Of a stretch of DNA of 34,976 nt, positions 22,847 through 30,655 are shown piece after piece (the stretch's first letter is position 1; each line of letters starts with the position of its first letter). The stretch spans positions 1 to 34,976 of the forward strand of contig JAAVBO010000008.1 of assembly GCA_014803575.1 (NCBI GenBank), written 5' to 3'. This DNA comes from a bacterium (GTDB lineage: Bacteria; Pseudomonadota; Alphaproteobacteria; Rs-D84; CACZYB01). Made by a program: the position numbers and the translations under genes. The notes under the pieces were generated by a model that saw only the letters and a program-made list of their open reading frames with translations, was not told the DNA's origin and searched no databases.

Positions 22847-22875
22847 ACATTAAACGAAATTATTTTAAATGTCAA
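22847..22875 (-). promoter_or_regulatory. promoter of the kinase-HAD pair
   Basis: TTGACA (22875-22870), 17 nt, TAATGT (22852-22847). The motif TTCGTTTAAT overlaps the spacer end and -10, and recurs in the promoter at 23975-24004. Confidence 0.55.
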
Positions 22876-22895
22876 TATATATTTTATAAAAAATA

Positions 22896-23930
22896 TTATT
22901 TTTGTTTATTTAAAGTTAAAAGTAAATTTATATCTGTCTGCTTACCGGCAACAGAATGAATAAGATAATTAGCATATCCATCTTCGTTTGTATAAATTTC
23001 ATTGAGAGCTTTAAAGTCAACTTTGCCATTTTTTTGAACTTTATTTCCTGTAATACCGGTTCCGACGGTAAGAATAGTTTTAATTCCTGCTTTGTGACCG
23101 CCACAAATATCTGTTCTTACTGTATCACCAATTATTGCAATGCGATTTTTATTTATAGCGATATTGTTTTCTTTCAGTTTATCAAATATGTAATCAAATA
23201 CAATTTTATGAGGTTTTCCAACTTCAACTACTTCGCCACCCATATCTTTGTAATCTTTTACAAGTGCGCCTTGGCACAAGCCATATTTTGTTGTTTTGTT
23301 TTCAATATCATCTTTGAATGAACCAATATCCGGATTTGCATTAAAACCGGGAAGTCCAAGTTTTAATACCCTCTTTAAATCTTCTTTGAAAATATCAGAT
23401 GTGGTTATTGAATATTTTTTATTGCTTCCGTCTTCTTTCATTTTTGAAAGAAAGAATTTATCTTTGTTTATTGTCTTTGTTTGCTCCTCTGTCAGTTGAG
23501 GGAGACCAAAGTAAAAGAAATCGGCATCATTAATATTGTTGACCTCTTTATATATAGTATTTTCAAATAAAGATTTATTTTTCATACCAATAGTGTAGTA
23601 ATTTACATGTTTTGTATTATTTTTAAATTTTAATGATGAATTTAGAAGAAAATTTCTTGCAACCTCACCAGAAGTAATTGCCATATCATAATGGATACCT
23701 TTAACAAGTCCTTTTTGGGCATAACTTTTTTCCCATTCGGAAGAAAGTTGAGTTCCGTTTGAAAGAATATAAATTATTTTACCTTCTTTTTTAAGGTTTT
23801 CCATAATTTCAGGAACATTTTTGTATATTTCCTTACCGCTCCAAATAACACCGTAAACATCAAATATTAGAATATCGAATTTATCTTTTATATCTATAAT
23901 GCTGTTAAATACTGTATTTGTTATATTCAT
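22896..23930 (-). CDS. NagD-like class IIA HAD protein
   Basis: 344 aa. Motif I is D24-V-Y26-G-V, followed by 'YILSNGTQLS' (motif II) and 'IAIIGDTVRTDICGGHKAGI' (motif IV, G-D-x4-D). The cap is of the C2A type, between motifs II and III, as in NagD and pyridoxal phosphatases. The second Asp of motif I, the usual acid/base, is Tyr. Alphaproteobacterial relatives with D-x-[W/Y]-G exist as a family, so activity may be altered or directed to another substrate. AAAGGA site. Paralogue at 25767. Confidence 0.82.
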   Translation of the reverse strand: MNITNTVFNSIIDIKDKFDILIFDVYGVIWSGKEIYKNVPEIMENLKKEGKIIYILSNGTQLSSEWEKSYAQKGLVKGIHYDMAITSGEVARNFLLNSSLKFKNNTKHVNYYTIGMKNKSLFENTIYKEVNNINDADFFYFGLPQLTEEQTKTINKDKFFLSKMKEDGSNKKYSITTSDIFKEDLKRVLKLGLPGFNANPDIGSFKDDIENKTTKYGLCQGALVKDYKDMGGEVVEVGKPHKIVFDYIFDKLKENNIAINKNRIAIIGDTVRTDICGGHKAGIKTILTVGTGITGNKVQKNGKVDFKALNEIYTNEDGYANYLIHSVAGKQTDINLLLTLNKQK

Positions 23931-23974
23931 TTCAATTCCTTTGGTATTAGCGATTCGTTTTTTTTATTCCTTCT

Positions 23975-24004
23975 TTTATACAAAATTAAACGAATTTATA
24001 TCAA
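23975..24004 (-). promoter_or_regulatory. promoter of the NagD-like gene
   Basis: TTGATA (24004-23999), 18 nt, TATAAA (23980-23975) on the minus strand; the spacer carries TTCGTTTAAT. A TTGACT/TAAACT pair just upstream is an alternative. Confidence 0.5.
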
Positions 24005-24135
24005 GTTTAAACATAAAAAAAAAATAGTCAATAAAATTTCTTTAATTTCAGAGAAAAATTTAATTATTTTTGTTTAATTGTATTCAACCTATTGATTTTA
24101 CATTATTTCATAAAAATAGAATAAAAATTCTATAA

Positions 24136-24163
24136 TTGACAAAGTTTTATAATAATATATAAT
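24136..24163 (+). promoter_or_regulatory. promoter of the HAD-kdsB operon
   Basis: TTGACA (24136-24141), 16 nt, TATAAT (24158-24163). Confidence 0.75.
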
Positions 24164-24202
24164 AGCATTTATAACTTAACCAACAAATAAAAGGAAAATA
24201 AA

Positions 24203-24910
24203 ATGAGTAAAATTGTTATCAAAAATATTATGTGGGATGTTGACGGCGTTCTTGCAAACCTTGACCACGCATATTTCAGACTTTTGAAGGGACATCCAAA
24301 TTACAAGGATAAATATAAGGATTTGGTTTGGGAAGATTTGCCAAAGGCTTTGCCTATTGCCCCTAAATTCGGCTCACTTGAACTTACACAACATCCAACA
24401 ATGGGAAAGGAATTAAATGAAGATTTTTGCCACAATTCCGGTGAAATTTATTTTGACCGTCCATTGTATCCAAATGTTGTTGAAACCTTAAAAGCATTGA
24501 ACGAAAAGGGATATATGCAACTTACTATGTCATCTGGATTTAATGCGGAAATAAAAAGAAAGATGATTGCGGATACTCTTGGTAAGGAACTTTCATTTGT
24601 TAATATAGAAGTTGTTGAACATCAAAAATCTACAAAAGATGCTTCCCATGGTAAAGCTATGGTTGGTGAAAAAGAACAACGCATTATCGAATGTTTGGCA
24701 AAATATAATTTGAAGCCGGAAGAAACTGTGCTTGTTGATGACAGAATATTTAACTGTGAAACAGCACTTAAAGTAGGTATGCATACCGTTCGTTGTCGTC
24801 CTGGATTCACTACTGATACACCAGATGAAATAAAAGCAAAGTTTGATGCAGAAGTAAAAAATGTAGTTGAATTTAAAAAATGGCTTGAAGAAAACACAAC
24901 ACAAGACTAA
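24203..24910 (+). CDS. HAD-superfamily hydrolase
   Basis: 235 aa. Motif I D12-V-D14-G-V, motif II around 'LTMSSGFNAE', candidate Lys in 'EVVEHQKSTKD', motif IV 'TVLVDDRIFNCETALKVGMHTV'. The cap carries 'LTQHPTMGKEL' and a Trp-rich start 'LVWEDLPKALP'. A phosphatase or phosphotransferase acting on a small molecule is likely. It is larger than KdsC, so I do not call it Kdo-8-phosphate phosphatase, although it precedes kdsB by 37 nt in the same operon. Ribosome-binding site AAAGGAAA. Confidence 0.82.
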   Translation: MSKIVIKNIMWDVDGVLANLDHAYFRLLKGHPNYKDKYKDLVWEDLPKALPIAPKFGSLELTQHPTMGKELNEDFCHNSGEIYFDRPLYPNVVETLKALNEKGYMQLTMSSGFNAEIKRKMIADTLGKELSFVNIEVVEHQKSTKDASHGKAMVGEKEQRIIECLAKYNLKPEETVLVDDRIFNCETALKVGMHTVRCRPGFTTDTPDEIKAKFDAEVKNVVEFKKWLEENTTQD

Positions 24911-24947
24911 GTTTTAAATATTAATAGTAGAAATGAAGGATAAAAAA

Positions 24948-25721
24948 ATGAATAAAGTTATTACAATGATACCTGTCAGAATGGCAGCAACTCGTCTTCC
25001 TAATAAACCACTTTTGGATATTAACGGCAAAACACTTATTCAACGTGTTTATGAAAATGTAAAGGCGGTTGTTCCTGGGGATATTGTTATTGCTGCTGGG
25101 GATCAGGCTATTATTGATGAATGTGAAAAATTTGGTGCAAAGGCGGTTCTTACCGACCCATCTCTTCCAAGTGGAACTGACAGAATTGCTGCTGCGTTAA
25201 AAGAAATTGATCCGGACGGTTCAAAATATGATATAGTTGTTAATTTCCAAGGTGATAATATCAACGTTGACCCTCGCGTTAATTTGCCACTTATTGAAAT
25301 GGTGGAAAGAACCGGTTGTGATATTGCTACCTGTGGTATGGTTTTCAAAACAGAAGAAGCTATCAACAATCCAAACAATGTAAAAATTGTTATGGGTATA
25401 AAAGACGGTGAAAAGGAAGCTCGTTGTTTGTATTTTACTCGTGCGGCGGCTCCTTATATCAGAAATCCTGAAAAATCAAAATCACACAATTTCTATCATC
25501 ATATAGGTATTTATGTGTATAAGGCAGAATCCCTTAAAAAAATGGTTTCACTTCCTGTTGGTGTATTGGAAGACAGGGAGGCATTGGAACAACTTCGTGC
25601 ATTGGAGGCGGGTATGGAAATCCGTGCGCAAGTAATAGATTCAATGAAGCTTATTGAGGAGGCTCCTGCTGATATAAATACACAGGAAGAATACACAGAA
25701 TCCTTAAAATGGATTAAATAA
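24948..25721 (+). CDS. kdsB: 3-deoxy-manno-octulosonate cytidylyltransferase (CMP-Kdo synthetase)
   Basis: 257 aa from the ATG at 24948, which has AAGGA 7 nt upstream; the in-frame ATG at 24933 overlaps that site. Family motifs: 'IPVRMAATRLPNKPLLDINGK' near the N-terminus for CTP binding, 'LPSGTDRIAAAL', 'VVNFQGDNINVDP' and 'YFTRAAAPYIR', then 'HHIGIYVYKAESL', 'LEDREALEQLRALEAG' and 'DINTQEEY'. It activates Kdo with CTP for lipid A inner-core synthesis. In 'FQGD' the usual next residue is E or P and here it is N, a small departure. Other CMP-ulosonate synthetases are the alternative. Confidence 0.88.
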   Translation: MNKVITMIPVRMAATRLPNKPLLDINGKTLIQRVYENVKAVVPGDIVIAAGDQAIIDECEKFGAKAVLTDPSLPSGTDRIAAALKEIDPDGSKYDIVVNFQGDNINVDPRVNLPLIEMVERTGCDIATCGMVFKTEEAINNPNNVKIVMGIKDGEKEARCLYFTRAAAPYIRNPEKSKSHNFYHHIGIYVYKAESLKKMVSLPVGVLEDREALEQLRALEAGMEIRAQVIDSMKLIEEAPADINTQEEYTESLKWIK

Positions 25722-25724
25722 ATC

Positions 25725-25756
25725 TTACCCCCTTTTTATAAGGGGTAATTTTTTAA
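25725..25756 (+). terminator. terminator or attenuator between kdsB and the NagD-like gene
   Basis: TTACCCC (25725-25731) and GGGGTAA (25742-25748) followed by six T. The next gene starts 11 nt later with no promoter of its own visible. Confidence 0.75.
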
Positions 25757-25766
25757 AGGAAATAAA

Positions 25767-26735
25767 ATGCAAATATATAATTCTATTTCAGATATATATA
25801 AAGATTTTGATGCGTTTGTTTTTGATGCAAATGGTGTTTTGTGGGGTGGTAAAGATTGGTTTGACGGTGCGCTTGATACTCTTCAAAAACTTATAAGCGA
25901 AGGAAAAATCGTTTATATATTTTCAAATTCCACTTTTCGTGCAGATTTCACAATTTCCCAATATGAAAAGTATAATCTTAAAAAAGATATTCACTATACA
26001 AAGATAATTACAAATGGAGAAATAGTTCACGAATTTTTGAAAAACAAGCTTTTGAAATTTGCTTCAAATCCTGCACCTTTGAAATATTACAATTTATTTT
26101 ATCCGAACAAGGCTTTGTTTGAAAATACTCCTTATGAAAAAGTTTCTGATATGAATGATGCCGACTTTATATATATCGGTATTCCGCGTATTCATTCCTC
26201 ACAAACCGATATTATCAACAAATACTCCTCTATGCTAAATAATTTTGGCGGGGATACAAAAACTTTCTTTGATAAGGAAGGTGATGTTTGGTATGATTGT
26301 TTGGAAATAACTCCTTTTAATGAAATGTTGAAAAGGGTAAAAGCTCTTAAACTTCCTGTATTAAACATAAATCCTGATTTCACAGCAAAGGAAAATGGTG
26401 CGTTTGTGATAAGACAAGGAAGTATTGCAAACGAGTTTTTAAAATCAGGAATAGAGGTTGTGCAATTTGGGAAGCCTTTGAAAATAACATTTGAAAATGC
26501 ACTTAAAGATTTGTCTTTTATATCAAAAGACAGGATACTTATGATTGGGGATTCCATTCCGAATGATATAATCGGGGCGAATAATTACGGAATAAAATCT
26601 GCCTTGGTCTGTCATACGGGATTAACTGCAAATGAGGTTTTAAACGGTAAGGAAGTTGATATTTGCAAACTGATAGATTTAATAAAGCAACATAATGCAA
26701 CGGTTGATTTTGTAATAAAAAAAGTTGCTGGGTAA
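25767..26735 (+). CDS. NagD-like class IIA HAD protein
   Basis: 322 aa. Motif I D20-A-N22-G-V, motif II 'YIFSNSTFRAD', motif IV 'ILMIGDSIPNDIIGANNYGI'. It is paralogous to the gene at 22896, sharing the 'I-x-D-x-x-K-D-F-D', 'K-x-V-F/L-x-F-D', 'Y-x-x-G-M/L-x-x-K-x-L-F-E-N-T' and 'D-A-D-F' patterns. The second motif I Asp is Asn here and Tyr in the paralogue. AAAGGAAA lies right after the terminator hairpin at 25725, so expression probably depends on read-through from kdsB. Substrate unknown; a sugar phosphate fits the context. Confidence 0.82.
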   Translation: MQIYNSISDIYKDFDAFVFDANGVLWGGKDWFDGALDTLQKLISEGKIVYIFSNSTFRADFTISQYEKYNLKKDIHYTKIITNGEIVHEFLKNKLLKFASNPAPLKYYNLFYPNKALFENTPYEKVSDMNDADFIYIGIPRIHSSQTDIINKYSSMLNNFGGDTKTFFDKEGDVWYDCLEITPFNEMLKRVKALKLPVLNINPDFTAKENGAFVIRQGSIANEFLKSGIEVVQFGKPLKITFENALKDLSFISKDRILMIGDSIPNDIIGANNYGIKSALVCHTGLTANEVLNGKEVDICKLIDLIKQHNATVDFVIKKVAG

Positions 26736-26764
26736 GTTTCTTTTGATGACTTAATCTGACATAT

Positions 26765-26800
26765 AAAAAAAGCCCCTCAAATAAGAGGGGTACTTTTTAC
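26765..26800. terminator. bidirectional terminator
   Basis: AAAGCCCCTC and GAGGGGTACTTT around AAATAA, between convergent genes. Confidence 0.8.
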
Positions 26801-26815
26801 AGAACAGACACTGGA

Positions 26816-27811
26816 TTATCTTTTCTTTAAAATCTCCTTTACCGCTTGAACTTGTGCGACATGAGGTTTAAACATACATGTTTTACAAGGTGTTGGAATA
26901 TTATCTTTGTTAAATTCATCTGTTAAAGACTTTATCATAGGAAGACCCCTTGCATAAATATCCCAAATTTTTTCATCATTGATATTTCCGAAAATATACG
27001 GTCTGTGTGCATCTGTTAATGCACCGGTAAAGTTTGTGCAAAGAGAGACATCGCCGTTTGCATCAATGCCAAGGAAATGTCCGATTTGTGGACATGGCTC
27101 TGTTCTTATACCTTGCTCACCGGTTTTTGTTGCTTCGGCACGATTGCAACCAAGTTTTGTTAAATTTTTTGCATATATTACAAATTGTTTATCATCACCG
27201 TAATCGCTGATTTGCCATTCGTAATAGTATCCATCCATAATTTTTGTTTTACTATAATCAAGATTTACACCAAGCTTTTTTACATAAGCATCACGACCGG
27301 CTTCGGCAAAATCACGACCAAATTCAATTCTGTCTTTTTCATTTCTTGGATATATTTGGATATTCATACCTGTTAAACCTGCATCAACAAGTTTATCCAA
27401 TTTTTCACGAGTAAGAAGTGAACCGTTAGTATTGAAACCAATTTTTTTGCAATTTGGAAGGTTATCTTTTATATATTTTATGCGATTGCAAAGGTCGTTA
27501 ATATCTATAAGCAATGCTTCATTATAACGAATAAGAGACATATTTCCGGAATAGTTAGCCTCATTTAATTCACCAATAAATTTTTCAAATGTAGCCCATG
27601 GCATTATATAATCATTTTTTGAATCTTTTTTATTACCCTTTGGGCACCACTTGCAAATACCACTTCCTGCAAAATTGCAATTATTATTAAAGGCAATATC
27701 AATATTTGCGTTTACATTATTTGAAAAAATATCTTTGTTGGTTCCTTCGAAAATAAGTCCGCTGATATTTGCGTATCCGTCAGAAATGTTTGTTTTTTTT
27801 ACAATATTCAT
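26816..27811 (-). CDS. radical SAM protein with SPASM-like C-terminus and CX7CX2C cluster motif
   Basis: 331 aa. The N-terminal cluster motif reads C45-N-F-A-G-S-G-I-C53-K-W-C56, that is C-x7-C-x2-C rather than C-x3-C-x2-C. It is followed by 'SLIRYNEALLID', corresponding to the GEPLL strand, and 'IGFNTNGSLLT'. The C-terminal third has C222, C240, C258, C309 and C312 with 'HFLGIDANGDVSLCTNF', a SPASM/twitch-like auxiliary-cluster region. Such proteins modify peptides, sugars or tRNA. The neighbourhood (glmS, acyltransferase, sugar phosphatase-like genes) suggests a carbohydrate substrate, but this is inference. Ribosome-binding site AAGGA; promoter at 27862-27891. It ends ...ILKKR. Confidence 0.83.
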   Translation of the reverse strand: MNIVKKTNISDGYANISGLIFEGTNKDIFSNNVNANIDIAFNNNCNFAGSGICKWCPKGNKKDSKNDYIMPWATFEKFIGELNEANYSGNMSLIRYNEALLIDINDLCNRIKYIKDNLPNCKKIGFNTNGSLLTREKLDKLVDAGLTGMNIQIYPRNEKDRIEFGRDFAEAGRDAYVKKLGVNLDYSKTKIMDGYYYEWQISDYGDDKQFVIYAKNLTKLGCNRAEATKTGEQGIRTEPCPQIGHFLGIDANGDVSLCTNFTGALTDAHRPYIFGNINDEKIWDIYARGLPMIKSLTDEFNKDNIPTPCKTCMFKPHVAQVQAVKEILKKR

Positions 27812-27833
27812 TTTTTTTCCTTATAATATATTA

Positions 27834-27854
27834 TAATTCTAACTTTTTTAGAAT
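27834..27854 (-). promoter_or_regulatory. inverted repeat in the radical SAM gene leader
   Basis: AATTCTA and TAGAATT around ACTTTTT, between the -10 box and the ribosome-binding site; possible operator or leader hairpin. Confidence 0.4.
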
Positions 27855-27861
27855 TTTCAAT

Positions 27862-27891
27862 ATTATATTAACAAAAAAAAACAATTGTCAA
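27862..27891 (-). promoter_or_regulatory. promoter of the radical SAM gene
   Basis: TTGACA (27891-27886), 18 nt including nine T, TATAAT (27867-27862) on the minus strand. Confidence 0.65.
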
Positions 27892-27999
27892 TATATTTTT
27901 TTTGATAAACTCTTTTTATAAGAAAATTACAGTTTGTATTGTATTTGTTACATATATTTAAATTGAAATATTTGGTAATAAATCTTGTTTTTAAAGTGT

Positions 28000-28028
28000 T
28001 TGAATAATTGTTAATTGTAATATATAAT
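28000..28028 (+). promoter_or_regulatory. promoter of the acyltransferase-glmS operon
   Basis: TTGAAT (28000-28005), 17 nt, TATAAT (28023-28028). Confidence 0.7.
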
Positions 28029-28057
28029 TTTTCCTATATATAAAGGAAAGATGTTAA

Positions 28058-28588
28058 ATGGAAAATAAAATTAAACATGGAAAAGATTTCATACTTGGTA
28101 AATCTGCTATTATAAAAAAGCCTGAGTTAATAGAAGTTGGGGATAATGTTCGTATTGCTGAATTTTGTTATGTTTCAAGTGCGTGTAAAATTGGTTCTAA
28201 TTGCGAGATAGCATTTGGAGTTTCTATTGCAGGAGGTGGTGGAAAGTATACTTTCACTATGGGTGATTATTCTTCACTTGCCGCGGGAGTGAGAATGTGG
28301 CTTGCAAGTAATGATTATGTTAATGATTTGGTTGCTCATAATGTGCCTTTTGTAAAGGAAATTGAGGGTAATGTGACTATGGATAAATATACCGGTATTG
28401 GAAGCAATTCTGTTGTGATGCCTAATAATCATATACCGGAGGGTGTAAGTATCGGTGCATTAAGTTTTGTTCCGTCAAATTTTCCTTTTAAACCTTGGAC
28501 TGTGTATGCGGGAAGTCCGATAAAAGAAGTAAAACCAAGAAACAAGGAAAATATTTTAAAAATTTTAAAATTATTAGGAGAAGAATAA
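28058..28588 (+). CDS. left-handed beta-helix (hexapeptide) acyltransferase
   Basis: 176 aa with several hexapeptide turns ('VGDNVRIAEFCYVSSACKIGSNCEIAFGVSIAGGG', 'MGDYSSLAAGVRMWLAS', 'IGSNSVVMPNNHIPEGVSIGALSFVPSN') and the closing 'YAGSPIKEVKPR' typical of sugar O- or N-acetyltransferases such as those in surface polysaccharide loci. It probably forms trimers using acetyl-CoA. AAAGGAAA lies upstream. Its stop codon is one base from the glmS GTG, so the two are translationally coupled. This ties the enzyme to hexosamine supply. Confidence 0.85.
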   Translation: MENKIKHGKDFILGKSAIIKKPELIEVGDNVRIAEFCYVSSACKIGSNCEIAFGVSIAGGGGKYTFTMGDYSSLAAGVRMWLASNDYVNDLVAHNVPFVKEIEGNVTMDKYTGIGSNSVVMPNNHIPEGVSIGALSFVPSNFPFKPWTVYAGSPIKEVKPRNKENILKILKLLGEE

Positions 28589-28589
28589 G

Positions 28590-30431
28590 GTGTGTGGTAT
28601 TGTTGGTTATGTCGGTGAAAAAAAATGCACCGATATTTTACTTTCCGGACTTAAAAGTCTTGAATACAGAGGTTATGATTCCGCGGGTATTGCGATTATT
28701 GATGAAGACACAGTAAAGATATTTAAAAGTGTTGGAAAAATTCAAAATCTTTTTGATAAAGTTGAAAATGAAAAATCAAATATTAAGAATCCTGTTGTGG
28801 GTATAGGACATATTAGATGGGCGACCCACGGAAAGCCAACCTTGTTTAATGCTCATCCTCATACTTGTAATTGCGGAAATCTTGCAATAGTTCATAATGG
28901 TATTATTGAAAATTACAAGGAGTTAAGGGAAGAGTTGACCTTAAAAGGGGCGATTTTCAAATCGGAAACCGATACGGAAACGGTGGCTCATTTAATTGCG
29001 TATGAATATGAAAGTTCAAAGGATTTATTAATTGCTGTTCAAAATGCAACAAAGAAATTAAAGGGTGCGTATTCTCTTTGTATAATGCACAGGGATAATC
29101 CTGATGAAATAATTGCAACAAAGTGTTTTGCTCCTCTTTTAATTGGGGTTGGTGAAAATGAAAATATGGTAGGAAGTGATGTTCCCGCGATAATTGGAAT
29201 TACAAATAAAATTATATATCTTGATGATATGGATATTGCAGTTGTGAAAAAGGATGGTGTTGTTGTTCGTAATTATAATGGTGATGTTGTTAATAAGAAA
29301 GTTGTAGAGCTTTCTATTAAAGAAGACAGTCTTAATAAAATGGGGTATAAGCATTTTATGATAAAGGAAATTTTTGAACAACCTGATATTATAAGAAATG
29401 CCCTTAATGGAAGATTAAAAGATGTACATTCAAATATTGTTTTTCCGGAGATTGACAGTCTTCAATCTGATAAAAAAATTGATAATATAAAGATTGTTGC
29501 GTGTGGAACTTCGCTTCATGCGGGAATAATTGCAAAGTATATAATTGAAGATTTAACCGGTGTTACGATTGAAGTTGAAAGTTCCAGTGAATATATTTAC
29601 AGGAATAATACTACAAATTCTTCATCCTTGGTAATTGGAATTTCTCAATCCGGTGAAACGGCGGATACTATTACTGCTATGCGACTTGCAAAGGATAAGG
29701 GTGCAAAGATTTTAATTATAACGAACAGACCAGACAGTTCTATTTGTAAGTTTGCGGATAGTGTGATACCGGTGAATGCCGGAATTGAGGTAAGTGTTGC
29801 TGCGACAAAATCTTATACTGCACAATTGATAGTTTTATATTTGTTTGCAATTTATCTTTGTGAAGTTCAGAAAAAGCATACAGCTGTATTGAGGGAGATA
29901 AAGCAGGAGCTTTTGACAATACCTTCAAAGATAGAGCATATCCTTAATAACAAAAGTGAAATTGAGGGTATGGCAAAGAGTTTGAGTCATTACAAGGATT
30001 TTATTTATATTGCAAGGGGAACAAATCTTGCAACTGCACAAGAAGGAGCCTTGAAATTAAAGGAAATAAGTTATATAAATGCGACGGCATATCCCGCTGG
30101 GGAGTTAAAGCATGGACCTATTGCAATGTTGGATGAAAATATGCCGGTACTCGCAATACTTATCCCTAATCATATTACTTTTGATAAGATGATTTCCAAT
30201 TGTGAGGAGGCAAAGGCAAGGAATGCAAAACTTATTGCATTGACTTCATCAAATGATGAACGGTTGGAAAAGTTGTTTGATTATATAATAAGAGTGCCAG
30301 AAGTAAGTGAGATTTTATCGCCACTTATTACCTATGTTCCGTTGCAACTTCTTGCATATTATATTGCGAATTATTTGGGTAAGGATGTAGATCAGCCAAG
30401 GAATCTTGCAAAATCGGTGACAGTTGAGTAA
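28590..30431 (+). CDS. glmS: glutamine-fructose-6-phosphate aminotransferase (isomerizing)
   Basis: 613 aa. The N-terminal glutamine amidohydrolase domain has catalytic Cys2 right after the initiator ('CGIVGYVG'), 'GIGHIRWATHG', 'AHPH' and 'VHNGIIENY'. Two SIS domains follow ('VACGTSLHAG', 'GISQSGETADT', 'ARGTNLATAQEGALKLKEISYINA'), with the canonical 'DQPRNLAKSVTVE' C-terminus. It makes glucosamine-6-phosphate for peptidoglycan and lipopolysaccharide. The start is GTG, with AGGAG 9 nt upstream inside the acyltransferase gene; no ATG is available before Cys2. Confidence 0.97.
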   Translation: MCGIVGYVGEKKCTDILLSGLKSLEYRGYDSAGIAIIDEDTVKIFKSVGKIQNLFDKVENEKSNIKNPVVGIGHIRWATHGKPTLFNAHPHTCNCGNLAIVHNGIIENYKELREELTLKGAIFKSETDTETVAHLIAYEYESSKDLLIAVQNATKKLKGAYSLCIMHRDNPDEIIATKCFAPLLIGVGENENMVGSDVPAIIGITNKIIYLDDMDIAVVKKDGVVVRNYNGDVVNKKVVELSIKEDSLNKMGYKHFMIKEIFEQPDIIRNALNGRLKDVHSNIVFPEIDSLQSDKKIDNIKIVACGTSLHAGIIAKYIIEDLTGVTIEVESSSEYIYRNNTTNSSSLVIGISQSGETADTITAMRLAKDKGAKILIITNRPDSSICKFADSVIPVNAGIEVSVAATKSYTAQLIVLYLFAIYLCEVQKKHTAVLREIKQELLTIPSKIEHILNNKSEIEGMAKSLSHYKDFIYIARGTNLATAQEGALKLKEISYINATAYPAGELKHGPIAMLDENMPVLAILIPNHITFDKMISNCEEAKARNAKLIALTSSNDERLEKLFDYIIRVPEVSEILSPLITYVPLQLLAYYIANYLGKDVDQPRNLAKSVTVE

Positions 30432-30471
30432 AATTTATCTAAAAAGAATCAAAAAAAGAATCGATTCGTGA

Positions 30472-30500
30472 TAATCCTGTAATTTTTACAGGATTTTTAT
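30472..30500 (+). terminator. glmS operon terminator
   Basis: AATCCTGTAA pairs with TTACAGGATT, followed by T. A GAATCGATTC palindrome sits just before it. Confidence 0.8.
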
Positions 30501-30554
30501 TTGTTGTAAAATCAATATGTTATAAATTGTTATTAACTTTTTGATAAAAAGATG

Positions 30555-30583
30555 TTGACAATTTGAAATGAATTTATTATAAA
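30555..30583 (+). promoter_or_regulatory. promoter of the radical SAM / NrtR-like operon
   Basis: TTGACA (30555-30560), 17 nt, TATAAA (30578-30583). Confidence 0.75.
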
Positions 30584-30622
30584 TGATAATAACAAAGTGA
30601 TATAAACGCTTTAATATAAACT

Positions 30623-30655
30623 AAAACTAAAAAAACTGAAAGGAAATTAAAATGA
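30623..30655 (+). repeat. 33-nt leader repeat, copy 1
   Basis: Identical to 31271-31303. It contains the ribosome-binding site (GAAAGGAAA) and start codon of the 30652 gene. Confidence 0.85.

Noticed and set aside
24203-24910. KdsC (Kdo-8-phosphate phosphatase) because it precedes kdsB
   Set aside because: It is longer than KdsC, has a cap insertion and lacks the compact KdsC layout, so only a general HAD call is supported.
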